The translations under genes and the position numbers were made by a program. From assembly GCF_041260155.1 (NCBI RefSeq), contig NW_027248278.1:21194941-21258940 (forward strand): a stretch of DNA of 64,000 nucleotides. Direction: 5' to 3'. Source of the stretch: Ptychodera flava. Taxonomy: Eukaryota; Hemichordata; Enteropneusta; Ptychoderidae. Below are positions 23,653-35,619 of this stretch, piece by piece (within the stretch, counting starts at the first letter, position 1; each line of letters opens with the position of its first letter). The notes beneath the pieces were generated by a model that made no database searches, was not told the DNA's origin, and saw only the letters and a program-made list of their open reading frames with translations.

Positions 23653-24300
23653 ATACATACATACATACATACATACATACATACATACATACATACATAC
23701 ATACATACATACATACATACATACATACATACATACATACATACATACATGCATGCATGCATGCATGCATGCATGCATGCATGCATGCATGCATGCATAC
23801 ATACATACTTACAGGTACTTACAGGTACTTACAGGTTCTCTTCTGACTACAGGCCTTAATTAGGCCTCTAATGTCAGCTCTGTTCGGTTTTGTCGAGTAG
23901 GTAAATCCTCATTTATGTAAATTTAAAGGGTTGATATTTCCACAATTTATCCAGTCTGTTTTCAAAAACTTGTACTGATTTTGCTGTCACAACTGCTTCT
24001 TCTACATACATACATACATACATACATACATACATACATACATACATACATACATACATACGTAAATACATACATACATACACACAGACAGACAGACAGA
24101 CAGACAGACAGACGGGCGGACGGACGGACGGACAGACAGTCAGATGCCACTCACCTATCATATATGGTCTCTTCCATAATACATATATCAAATGTGAGCT
24201 AAAAAGAGACAGTGGCAACTGACTGTCTGTCTGTCTATATGCATGCAGGCATACATGCTTGCATGCATGTATACAGAAAGACAGACAGTCAGACGGTACT
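23653..24300. repeat. Tetranucleotide arrays (ATAC)n, (ATGC)n, (GACA)n
   Basis: (ATAC)n at about 23653-23750 changes abruptly to (ATGC)n at 23751-23797 and back to (ATAC)n, then a 10 bp unit ACTTACAGGT repeated about three times to 23836. A second array starts at 24003: (ATAC)n, then (GACA)n and (GACG)n to about 24137. A shorter (TGTC)n lies at 24219-24236. These read as poly-HTYI and poly-MYVC frames that are not genes. Confidence 0.95.
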
Positions 24301-24835
24301 GACCTACAATATAAGCCTTCTTTCGTATATATACATAAACCAAATGCGAGCTTAAAAGAGACAATAGCGTAAACAAATAAAATTCACTTTGACACGATAA
24401 ATGCTGACACAGGAACACGACTTAAGGCGGGGTAACGTTTCGTTAGCTTTATTTTGAATAGCGTCTATTTCAAAATGTGCGTTATATATGCTTAACGCTT
24501 ACCATTATGGGGATTTAAAAATATCAAACTTAGGCGTTCCGATGGCCGCTTTGCAAAACTACTATCATACAACAAAAATGGTGAGCATGTGTGGCAGCCA
24601 TGAATGCTCACCATCAAATTTCAACTGACAGATTAGCGCACAAAAATCTACGCTACAGCCGAATACACTGGATCGATCAACGGCCTAATAAACTTACATC
24701 AGCATCAATCACACTAATGCCAACAATCTTACCGTTCAGCCCACAGAACAAGTGAATTATTCGAAGACCTGCAACCCTCCTGACCGCTCGCAAGACAACG
24801 ACCAGTCGTGACCTGGAAGGAAATACTTCTGATTA

Positions 24836-25113
24836 GGGACTGGTCAGTTTCTTTGGCCTGGGGGCGGTAGATTCATGGGGGGTCACCCTGTTTTTGACTT
24901 TGGTGATAGGGGGAGTCACCATGTCTTTGAAATACCCAATAGGGGGGCGGGGGTCAGTGTGTTTTTTAATTTTGACACGGCTCATACTTGCGTAAAATGC
25001 ATTGTGCCAGCCATAAAATTTCATCATTCAGTTCCATTTTTCGGCGCGCCCTTCGGGCGCATTTCTTTTAAATCTCGAACAATATTTTTCAGCATGCCCT
25101 TCAGCTGCATGAC

Positions 25114-25208
<95 letters not shown>

Positions 25209-25625
25209 ATATCTGGATGTTTAATATTTTTCAGCGCGCCCATCGGGCGCAGCAATTTAATATATCAGAGATACATGTCAGAAATATCTTGATGTCTGTA
25301 AATTGAAAGTCTGTTTTGCAAAGTGTACTAATCATTATGAAATCTGCAGTTCATATGAAAAGCATGACAATTTCCTGATACTTTTCTCTTTCCTCTATGA
25401 GAATTCAGTATTAGAAAGCAACATGCACTAATATTTCATAATCACATTTTTCTTACAACAGTTCTGTACATCTGGTTATGCATAAAACGATTGTGGTACA
25501 TTAACAGCTCATTCAAAATACAGTGTTCGAACTTCACACTTTTAAGTTCCTATCTTACAACTGACAAGACAGCAATTTCATTAAAACACAGAATGACTGA
25601 ATGTTTAAAATGTACCCCAAAAATT

Positions 25626-25704
<79 letters not shown>

Positions 25705-25883
25705 TATATATATACACACACTGAATTATTGAATTTATATTCCACCTTTTGTTTTACCTTTGTCGCGCACAGGGGGGGGGGTCACCCTGTTTTTGAAAGT
25801 TGGAATGGGGGGGGTCAGCCACTTTTTGACATCGACAAAAAATAATCCACTCCTCCCCCAGGCCGAAGAAACTGACCAGTCCC
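24836..25883. mobile_element. Harbinger-like MITE with TTA target duplication
   Basis: Inverted ends GGGACTGGTCAGTTTCTTTG (left) and CGAAGAAACTGACCAGTCCC (right) enclose 1048 bp and are flanked by TTA on both sides (24833-24835, 25884-25886). A TWA duplication is the PIF/Harbinger hallmark. Inside each end lies a G/C-rich arm with GGGGGGTCACCCTGTTTTTGA-type sequence. The interior has two (TA)n tracts (25118-25202 and 25629-25703) and two GCGCGCCC(T/A)TCGGGCGC palindromes near 25045 and 25236. No transposase is present, so it is non-autonomous. Confidence 0.8.
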
Positions 25884-26200
25884 TTAGCTTCCATTTCAGC
25901 AGCTGTACGTCATGTACTTCCAGTTCAATTAGACGGTACGCGCGTAATAAGATTGTTATGTGGGAAATGTTGAGAGGTCACGTATGTGCATTGTATATGC
26001 TCTCTGTATTTACGTCTTGTTTATAATCAAACCGAAGGGCGGCAACAGGAAATCATGGAAATCAGGCTATGTGAAATGTATATTTTGTTTAGAAACGCAC
26101 ATTTAAACGTAGGGTTTGGGCGAGGTCGTCGGCGATTGAAATACGTAGTGAGAGTGTCGATGAGTTGAGTTTTTAAAGAGGGGGTCGTGGTTGCACTAGC

Positions 26201-26284
26201 CTAGACCCTATGAGTCGCTTACGGCCTCCGTGCTTTCGACCCACCTCGGAGGCACGGAGGCCGGAAGCAACGAAGAGGGTCTAG
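26201..26284. repeat. 84 bp imperfect palindrome
   Basis: The left arm CTAGACCCT...GGCCTCCGTGC pairs with the right arm GCACGGAGGCC...AGGGTCTAG, leaving a short loop around 26232-26250. The arms are long enough to form a stable hairpin in DNA or RNA. It is most likely a very short mobile element or a processed structured repeat; only one copy is in this window. Confidence 0.7.
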
Positions 26285-27083
26285 AATATGGTAGCATCGG
26301 TTTGTCTGATCATTGTTGACAAAACAGTGATGCAAATACTGGGTTGGAATGATGTTGTCAAAGAAGCAAATACTGCAGCACGTACAATATTTCGTCCAGG
26401 ATGGCATCATCAGGGGGATTTCCCCCTTTACCAGAACATTTACGGGTGATTTCACCAGTTCATATGTTCTACTTGTATCTCTAAGGTGTGACTAGCACCA
26501 TTTCATAGGGGAGGGCCTCGCACCCCACTCCCCCGACAAATGTCAACATGTCAACAGAAGGGAAATCCCTCTGATGAAACACTGCACGCCTTGCTTTACA
26601 CTACACGGAGATCAGCTGGTATATCAAGGATTGGCCAGATTGTAGAGCAAATGCGTAGTATGATAGATATCCTTTACCCCTTCATGAGGAGTTAAAAGTC
26701 GTAAAAGTCAAAATCAGCCCGTAAAAGGCAGAATCTCGTCTGAAAACACCACAGGTATGGACCCACAGCTAGAGGCCGGTATCGTTAGCAGTTAACTCGC
26801 ACCTTTTTCAACCCGCCAGAACAAATTCGCCCGTCTCGACCGAAACCAACTCGCCACACCAAATCGACCGAAACTACTTTGTAAATTTTATAAGTACCAC
26901 GTCATGAAAAATCGTCGACTACACAGTCTCCATGTGGTCTGTCAGACGCGATATTCACGATGCAAGACACTTGAAATCGACAACGACAAACAGCCGAAAT
27001 TGACTGGCAGTAAATTGTTTATTCATCTTGCAATGTGTTACAATGTAGTAGTGTTAGATGTCTTGGGATATTCGATTCCCAGT
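26285..27083. other. Non-coding stretch with one dispersed repeat
   Basis: The stretch at about 26695-26780 (CCCGTAAAAGGCAGAATC, GAAAACACCACAGGT, GGACCCACAGCTA) matches 49545-49615. Nothing else is recognised and no gene is supported. Confidence 0.45.
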
Positions 27084-27560
27084 TGATTCCGACTGCTCCA
27101 AATAGTCATGCATAGATAAAATTCTCCTGTCATCATTAAAACTGTTTATGAATAGCTCACAAAAACATAACATGAAGGAGAACATTAATGTGTTACAACA
27201 TTAAAGTGGCTGGAGATTTGTTGAGAGTGTCCATTCCCACGTGACAGGTGTGTGACTCCGAATGCTTCAGATGTCAATGGATAGGATAAAATTCTCATGT
27301 CATTGCTCAAACTGGTTCACCAAGTAATAAAATGAAGGAGATCATTAATAAGTCACACCATTACAGTGACTGGAGATGTGTTGAGAGTCTCCATTCCTAC
27401 GTGACAGGTGTGAGACTCCGACTGCTCAAAATAGCAATGGGTAGATAAAATTCTCGTGTCATCAGTCAAACTGTTTTCGAATAGCTCAAAAAAATAACAT
27501 GAAGGAAAACATTAATGAGTTACAACATTATAGTGGCTGGAGATTTGTTGAGTCTCCACG
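27084..27560 (+). repeat. Minisatellite of three units of about 160 bp
   Basis: Three head-to-tail units begin near 27085, 27253 and 27413. Shared pieces are ACTCCGA(C/A)TGCT, TAGATAAAATTCTC, AACATGAAGGA, GTGGCTGGAGATTTGTTGAG and CACGTGACAGGTGT. The units differ from each other by many substitutions and small indels, so the array is old. Confidence 0.8.
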
Positions 27561-27958
27561 AAATTTTCTTTCGAATTGTACTTGCTTAGCATTCAGTACA
27601 ACTAGTGCATAGTATCGTTACAAATGTAAACAAAGGTCAAGGGACTGCAATGCCCGAATATTAATACACCACCGTTATCGTGCTTCAAACACGCAACTTA
27701 ATGGCAGCAACACATAATCCTGGCATCATCGAGCTAAAGCCTCGAAGCTTAAGTCTCTGGGTGAAATAATTGAATGAAACTCAATATATGTAATCAATCA
27801 TTTTTCTCCTCATTCTTTCCTGTCAGATTCAACACGAGAGGAATTAATTTTGGAGAAAGGAATATTTATGTTGTAATTTACTGCTCTCTTTCCACACATG
27901 GCTATTGTTTCGAAATTATGTGGCTGTAAGCCTTTGTTGTAATTTCCAGGGACCTCTC

Positions 27959-27959
27959 T

Positions 27960-28026
<67 letters not shown>
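27959..28026. repeat. (CT)n microsatellite
   Basis: An uninterrupted CT run of about 68 bp. A similar tract lies at 38929-38986. Both sit several hundred bases before matching flank sequence (28360-28760 and 38860-39190), although the spacing differs. Confidence 0.97.
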
Positions 28027-28030
<4 letters not shown>

Positions 28031-28239
28031 AATGCCAGCCCTGTTTTTAAGTTTTAAAAAACAGTAAATCATCGTTTACAATGCATCTCTAGCTATTTCT
28101 AATTTGGTAAATCATAATGGGATTCTGACGCTGAGGTATTCATCACTGTGAAAACTTCATATGAAATTATTTTTCATTTCGGGATGTGTTTTGACATAAT
28201 TCTTTGATTTTTGTCGAAATCCTTGGCACTGTTTAGCCT

Positions 28240-29850
28240 GTTTTCTGTGTTAAGGTAATTTGCGCTTCTAAAGTAAAAACTTAATTTTGCTCGCACTTTC
28301 CCCAAGATAACTTTTAACTTTCTCTTTCTAAATTCAAAGAAAAACAATCAGGGGGTCACCGTGCAAAATTTTGGTACAAGAGCGATATTTGAAATTCACA
28401 ATGACCACATTCCCTGTGTTAACTGTATGGAGAAAAATAAAGTTCCATTTACACAAATTAATAACTGTGAAAATTGTTCTTACCCGAAGAGCTTGAAAAT
28501 ATCCCCCAAGCGGCAGACCAGAAGAGTGTTGTTAAAATTTGAGAGTCCAAACATCTGTTCTCGAGGCGCACTCTACCTTAATACAAATCCTGCCGTCTTT
28601 TTTCTTCTCAATGTGTGTCTCTTTGCGCGTTTTTCAGTCATTTGTCTGTTCCATTTCGAGATCGTGTTCCCTTCAAAAATTATGTCAGAGACAAGATGAA
28701 GCTTAGCGCCAAATATATCGTGACGTACCTCAGAGATACTGATCACCATATCTAATTTATAGGACGATAAAAGTGGAGATCAACTAATTCATTTTACTGG
28801 GATGCTCTTTGAAACAAAGGTTAATCGTAACGGTTAGTCTTATTACTAATTAAACTCGTTGTCATGTAGGTTTGCAAGTATAGCCTTTTCAGATTGTCTT
28901 TTATTAATTTGTATAGTTGACACTTTATTCATTTTACATTTTGAGAGTAAAGCTCACATATGATCTGCACTAAGTGGTGCATGTACAAGTGGTGACCATT
29001 CATCCTCCTATCCTTGCTTGAAATCGAAACGATAAGCGCTAAAATCATGTGAAATTATCTCAGGAGGCGTAATCAATAATGATCTTTACAAATTCTGTAC
29101 TTAGAGAATAATTATTGCCACATAAGTACAAGTGTACATTAGAGATTGAAGGCTTATCTCACACTATGGAATATTCCATTGCCTCATTAGGTTGATATTG
29201 GTGAATAATGTATACGACGTTACTGTAGGTACAGCGGTGATAAAAATATACCGCGTAATTTACAACACGTGCACCTTGTGCCTAATGATGTGTTGTCAAT
29301 ATAGTAGAGTAGATATAGTAAAATGTTCTAAAATTACAATATGTTGAAGATTCTTCATAAGAAAAACATTGTATGTAACTGTGCATATATTGCTGGATGC
29401 AATATTGAAGGCTTTCTAATATGTGTGGGTAATACCGTGTTAGATTGAAGGTTACTTAATAATCACCTGTGTTATAACCATCCGTATATGATACAGTATT
29501 CTTCAGAAGTACCTATCGAAAAATGCTGTCGATGTACGATTGAATTGAAAACGTATTCCGTTAAATGTAATAGAGAGGAATGAGTAAAACTGTAATGGAT
29601 TCATCAGATATCTAATATAAACTTCTAGATTCAAAACGTACCTTTCCATGGACCAAGCTAAACTGATACTCTAATAAACGGATTTTATGTTATCTTACTT
29701 AAACGTGTTGCGTTACGATCCTTAATTTTGCGAACCACTGTGATATCTGGCTGTTTCTATTCACCAAAATTATTTCACTTCAGCTCAATTGTATCTTTAA
29801 TTTACTGAACCAAAGATAATAGTATTTACCTACTCGCAAATGGTCTTGCA
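28240..29850. other. 3' flank of receptor 2, duplicated at 38.8-40.3 kb
   Basis: Non-coding. Stretches such as GTCTGTTCC(A/T)TTTCGAGATC, TTTTGA(G/A)AGTAAAGCT(C/T)ACAT, AAATCATGTGAAATTAT and ACCGCGTAATTTACAA recur in the same order at 38860-40380, with weaker copies at 7280-9700. This is the part of the cassette lying downstream of the receptor tail exon. Confidence 0.6.
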
Positions 29851-30124
29851 TTGTGAATAAAATATTCCTAATGTTAAAAGAGCATATGTTTACTGGTGTA
29901 ATGGTCCAGGCTCGTTTGTTATATCAGGGGCTGAAATATTCATTTTGGCAGGCCGTGCAAATCCATAATCATCGTAGGTGGCGTAAGGCACCAATCGATT
30001 TTCGACATCATTACGCGATCATCAGAGCTGCCCCAATTTCAATTTGCGTCTAATTTTAAATTCTCATTTCTCTATATCTCCTGAAAATTTGTCATCACTT
30101 CTGCTGTATCTTTCTGGCTCGCAT

Positions 30125-30869
30125 TTACATTATTTGTGTTTTTTCTGATGCAATTTCTAATTTATCGTACTCTGTTTCATCTGTGCTAGATAAACACGTT
30201 GACTCTTCACAATTCTGATTATTTGATAAGCTATCATAGCCTGCATCATCGGTACTCGGTAAACGCTGAAACTCCGCACCATTCTTGGCCTGTACTTTGG
30301 AATGACTTTGCTTCTGACACTTTGAATACCGAAGTATATCTAATTTATCGTACCCATTATCTGCTATGTCTGTTCCCAAATTAAAATGAAGGTCGGAGAG
30401 TGAAACTATGGCATATGGGCCTTCGTGGAATTCGTCCGTCGTTGGTGAGAAGTTATTGCATGTCGCCAGTCGGTGTGCAACAATATCCTTTCTCTCATGT
30501 ATAATATTTCTAGTAATTGTATGTGGATTGCTAATCTGGGATGATCCTGTCTCATTGTTCGTTGAAATATCATACGGATTGGCATAAATGTCGTCCTTCA
30601 TTGTCATTGCAGCGTTGTTTTCTCCATTTTCAGTTTCAGCATTCGTCATCCCATTATCGTCGATTCGGGGTGACCTTGTGTCACTGTCCCTTGCGATGTC
30701 ATACGGATTGACATCCGTTTCGTCATCAACGGTCACTGCGAGGCTGACAACTGTGTGGCCATTGGAAGGCAGCTGTTGAGATTGCTTATTCCTCGCACCA
30801 TCGTCAGATGTATCAGAGAACATTGATTCTTGAAATTTGTCCGTCGCCACAACAGTTGCATCTGCATTT
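30125..30869 (-). CDS. Receptor 2 tail exon with NPYD and YxxL motifs
   Basis: A single terminal exon encodes the whole cytoplasmic tail. NPYDI occurs twice, about 55 residues apart, in similar contexts (VDDETDVNPYD, MKDDIYANPYD), so the N-terminal half is an internal duplication. The C-terminal part holds GPYAIVSLS, YDKLD, YDSLS and YDKLE. The sequence matches the receptor 3 tail very closely, particularly from ERKDIVAHR to the end. It is rich in Asp, Asn, Ser and Thr and probably disordered. Confidence 0.9.
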
Positions 30870-33800
30870 CTAAACATGTAAGCAGGATAGGAGATTCTTA
30901 TGTGACGACAATAATTAGGGTATTAACGACACGAACTATTTAGCAAATGACCTTTTTCCTGACGACCATACGTCATACGTATTTTGCAACTATGTTGCCT
31001 TTCAGTTAACGTTGTCTACTGATCGTAGATGCATTGAATGACTCAGAGTAATCAACGATTGTTTGTCTTTGGTGACGAATGATTTAAGACTGAAATAAAC
31101 AGCAATTTACAATTATTCAGTGAGAGGAATTCAAGGGAACTATTTATGTGTAATTGCTTCCTTCTATCATTCGATCGAACAAAAGACATAACGTTTTGTA
31201 TGAAACGCTTTGAATAATCTCTAAATATGTGCCTGTAAATCACATTTTGAATACTCATGCCCATGACATTTTGCTCCAAGTAGCACCTTCGAAATGCTTC
31301 AGTTACTTTTCGTAAACTTGTTTTTTGCAAACGCAGTGAACGATAAAAGAAGTATTTGCTCAACCCTTTATTTCAAAACTCTTCTTAAGTACGATTTCTT
31401 TTAAGTGTTCTCCGGGACATTTTGCGTCAACTTTGATAGACAGAAACAATTATATTTGATAAAACCATAACCTAACAGATCCTTAACCCTTTATAAAATT
31501 ACCTTACAAACTTCAATTGGTAAAATACCCCAAGCATACGTGAATTCCGCTGACTTTCGACCCTTCATTGCAACAGTATCGCAATGTAAATTATAAACAT
31601 ATTAAGACACCGTTTGTATGTGGCCTGCTGAACTCAGATAATATTACAGTGTATATGTACTGCTCCAGGACAGACCTTGTCACGAATTCAGGGCACATTG
31701 TCATTGAGAAGTGCAAAATTTATAATCGTATATATCATGTTATTATTTGCCATTTTGTATTCTTATTGTGTCATTTTGTGTTACGTCAACTTTCTTTTGT
31801 GATAAGTCAGAAATGAACAACAATTGTTAAGAAAGCATAAAATAAGCCATTTCTTACCTCTTTCTTATCCCCTTTATCAAGGTGAGAACGAAAGCTACTG
31901 TGAATATGCTGACGACAATAATGGCAGCAACGCTGCCAATCAGTATATTGATTTGAATGGACTTTTTCTGTTTTCTCTGAGCGCTTACAAAACCAACTCC
32001 CAAGGAAAGTGTAGTCTGACTGCCGTCGTCAACGTCATAATCGACTGAAATGTAAAAAGAGCTATACTACATTATATTATTTGTAAGCAGTTAGCAGAAA
32101 GTAGGATGATAGGCTACTTTACGAGGCTTCTTCTTACTCAAAGACTCGTACTGAGTCTAAAGAAAGTTCGATTGACCAATATACAACAGTACCACTTCAT
32201 TTGTGTTGTACTTCTGATTTTCCTTTCCTACGTCCCATACTGCCGACAAAAATTATTACAAAAAATATTATGGGTAATATTACACATGAAGTTATGCAAC
32301 TGTCAACGCCCTTTTATTGCAGACTAGAGCGCTCATTCTGTTTCACGCGACCACATACAAATAGAAAGAAAGACTAGCAATGGGTATTGTTCATGGTGTG
32401 AAGCGGTTATGTAACCCCTCCATGTACGCTTCGTCCAAGGTACCTCTCGACTCTCTTTTCCGGGGAGTGCCGACCATTCACCCATCGGTAATTTCCGGAT
32501 TTTCGCCAATTCTTAAGTGAAAGTATGTTCGGCAAAGTTCGTGCTGTTGTTGTCGTGTGGTGCTGAGCGGAATTGGCGAGCTTGCGAAAAAGGGAAAATT
32601 TTGATCTTCATGGAGGTGAGTTTTACCATTTAAAAATTCCTTTCACATTTTTATGAATATATAATAAGTGTGTTTGAACCAAATTTGAAAGTCTTTTATC
32701 GATACTGTCAGATTTTACTCAATGGTTTACGGTCAGTCATATCGTCTTTTACAAGTTCGTCATGGGAGGAATTGTTTATGAAACTGCTGGCGTGTTATGT
32801 TTTGATTGGCGTGAAGCAGTGTTTCTGCCCTGAGAGCACACAAAGTAAGTATGGTTGCTACGCGACAGGCAGCACGATGCCATCTCATCCTACTTTTCGC
32901 ATAATCTCGTGCAATTATCAACCACGAACGAAGTCTCCAAAAAGGCTAACACCTGTGAAGCTCATTTTAATATGAAAAGGCCATAGTTTATCGAGACGAC
33001 CATAAAACAAAAGGCGTGCCGCGTTGCTAGTCTGTCTTTCTATTTGTCTGTGACGCGACTAGTCGTTGTCCTAGAATCGTGCAATGGTTTATGGATGAGA
33101 AATTACTTCGCTATTGAAACACAATGTAACAATTTTACATTCTTAAAGGACATGAAAATTTTGTATTACGCATACCGTCAAGAGTCGACCTGTTCAAAGA
33201 CTGACGAGATCAAAAATGATGGTTATAAAAATATTAAATGTTTTATCTTATCAGCAACATGCATCTCAATATATAAATATTTATTCTCCCTATTATAAAA
33301 TTTTCTTACCGGGATTGGTTACCTTTGCATTCAAGGAGATGTTACAAACGGGACCACTCCATTCTTCAGGGCATTCACAATTTAAATGTTCTTCTATACA
33401 TTTACCGCCGTTTTCACATCTGTTTTCACAAATTTTCGTTAATAGAGACAACTGTAGTATCCAATGCTGTGCAATTTGGCATGGAAGTATTCTCTAATGA
33501 ATCGTCTGCCACCTAATGTCGCATCAAAATAACACTTGAAAAGGAAACGAAACTATAAACGCTATTTGAAAATTTGGTTTTTGGATTCACAATTCCTACA
33601 TAAACTCGGATAAATCCCCTTAAATAAACATGTTCAGTGGTCATGGCATATCATAAACATGATACTGCCTAGTCACGTTTTTCATATATATTACCGCTGT
33701 TGGTTAGGTATCTTGTACCAGTATTGGGCAGAGTACGAATGTCTTAAGTGTGGCTTTGATTGCTGAAAAAATATTATAAAAATATATATACATCAAGGAA

Positions 33801-35519
33801 GTAATTATTTTCAACTTCAGTAGCCATACATTAAATCTTCGAAAAAGAAGGAATCGCTGTGTAGACCTTTCCGTGCTGTCACCATTCTTTGTGGGGTTTT
33901 TTCAAATCACTCTTTTTAGAAATGTGAATCTGTGATGCGGAAAATTATCCACAAAGAGAATTCAGCAGAAATAAAAATGCTCACCTCTCTATGTTTGGAC
34001 AGCTACCAAATATATGATGACAGGTTTTTGTACAATAACATTCGGGACACTGTGTTTTGCAGCCGTTGCCATAGAAACCACCTTGACATGGATTGGTGCA
34101 ATCCACACCAGTCCATCCAGGTTTACAAGAAATACATGTATTGCCCTTACAGATTACACAATTGTCAGGACAGGGTTGCTTACAATGATGACCAGTCCAT
34201 CCGTTCTCGCATTGACATGTGCCAGTCAGGTGATTGCAGCCGCCATGTTCACACTCACAGAACTGTGAACAATTAGTTCCATAGTAACCTTCCTCACACT
34301 TTTGATCACATCTGTCGCCTTGCCAACCAAGTGTGCACACACAGTCACCACTTGAAACTCTGCATTTGTTTCCATTGTAACAATGAAGACATTTGCCCTC
34401 ACAAAATGTTTCTTTTTGGACGCTTATAGAGTCACATACTGTACAATCAGACCCAATCCAACCATCACTACATTTGCAAACTGCCCTATCTTCATTAATG
34501 CATTTGGCTCCATTAAAACACAAGCATCTCTTTTCACAACTTTCTCCATAGTAACCCGTTTTACAGGAGCAACGACCATCGAAAGGGTCACATCTTTCGT
34601 TCATCGCGCAGTTACAAGGTAGACATGAAGGTCCAAAGAAACCATCTTTACAAACGCATTGTCCACTAACACGGTTACACATCGCATTTACAGGACACGA
34701 ACACTTGAATTCACAACGCGGACCGTAAAAGCCAATGGTACAGGAACACGTGCCATCAATCAAGCAGGTTGCGCCGTTTTCACAGTTACACGGAAATTGA
34801 CACTTTTCTCCAAAATAGTGTCCAGGACATTGGCAAGATCCATCACGCCTGTCACACGTCCCGCTATTTTCACATGTACAATTATTCTTACAAAAAGAGC
34901 CATACCATCCGTCAGGACATTCTACGAAAAAATGTCAAAATAGAGACTAAAAGGAGTGAAGTCATTGAATTGAACTATGGTATGGACTATGGAAACTATG
35001 GTATTTATGCAATGAAATTATTTTAAGACTAGAACTGGTGTAGAAAGAAGGCATGTATCACAATCCTAAAGACACTTACCGACGCAATTCTCTGTAATGG
35101 TCGCAGTATCATCCTTGTGGTAACCATCGCAACACGTGTACACTCTTGATAATAAATAGTAGAGAAAATTGGTATAAGCTCACTTCACTTCACTTAGCAC
35201 AGGTTTCTGGTATTGATGGCACCCCCTCCCCCTGATACTGTATACCTACTGTCGGTTTAGAGAATTTGAGTTGGTTATGATTATTTGCTCGACTTACTGC
35301 AGAAAAAGGAATTCTATCATTATCAAAGTACTTTCTGACAACTGAGTTAAAGACTTACTTGATTCCAGAAGCAGGGATTTCGAACAAAAGACAACCATGT
35401 GGATCGCTCGGTCCCGTCCTCATTGGAATAGTGATGTTACTGTTTGAAGTCGATGCAGCGCATATTATTGTCGATAATAGCACAATTGCTTGCATTAGTA
35501 TAGGCAAAGCTTCGTCCAT
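30125..35519 (-). CDS. Receptor 2: EGF-repeat transmembrane receptor with tyrosine-rich tail
   Basis: Six coding exons join without a break to 734 residues: 35519-35359, 35144-35080, 34921-33985, 33419-33310, 32044-31858, 30869-30125. All junctions are GT-AG, the phases agree and the total is 2205 nt. Order: signal peptide (MQAIVLLSTIICAAS), a PHGC...VYTCCDGYHKD module like the end of an EMI domain, about nine EGF-like repeats, one separate EGF, membrane helix (about residues 456-481), tail of about 250 residues. The tail has two NPYDI motifs, GPYAIV, GYDKLD, GYDSLS and EYDKLE, which suit SH2 or ITAM-like docking; that function is inferred. Family knowledge (MEGF10/CED-1/Draper, scavenger receptors) suggests binding of debris or microbes. 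The start Met follows a conserved acceptor at 35549-35550, so a non-coding first exon is likely. Confidence 0.92.
31858..32044 (-). CDS. Receptor 2 exon 5: membrane helix
   Basis: 187 bp. It encodes a stalk (DYDVDDGSQTTLSLGV), a basic lead-in (QRKQKKS), the helix (ILIGSVAAIIVVSIFTVAFV) and a stop-transfer KGIRKR. The acceptor is TTTCAG and the donor GTAAG. Confidence 0.9.
32547..33019 (+). repeat. Dispersed repeat, copy 2, in intron 4 of receptor 2
   Basis: Matches 22336-22811 over its whole length. It sits antisense to the receptor gene, between the 110 bp EGF exon and the membrane exon. It lengthens this intron but carries no recognisable gene. Confidence 0.75.
33985..34921 (-). CDS. Receptor 2 exon 3: EGF-like repeats
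   Basis: A 937 bp exon, one codon longer than in receptors 1 and 3 because the sixth repeat has one extra residue (CDSISVQKETFC against [11 protein letters not shown]). Cysteine spacing is otherwise the same. The frame is open from the GTAG acceptor to the GTGAGC donor. It ends at CPNIER before the separate EGF exon. Confidence 0.9.
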
Positions 35520-35619
35520 GGTGAAATCCAATAATCTGAACGGGTATCCTGAAATAAAAACATTTTGTCAGAGAACATGTGCGTATTCTCAGACGCACAC
35601 AAGGAAGTAAACAAGGGCA

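Noticed and set aside
23516-23863. Open frames such as repeated MYVC, MHAC or HTYI on both strands
   Set aside because: They are readings of (ATAC)n and (ATGC)n microsatellites; the same holds at 23913-24218 and 61524-61928.
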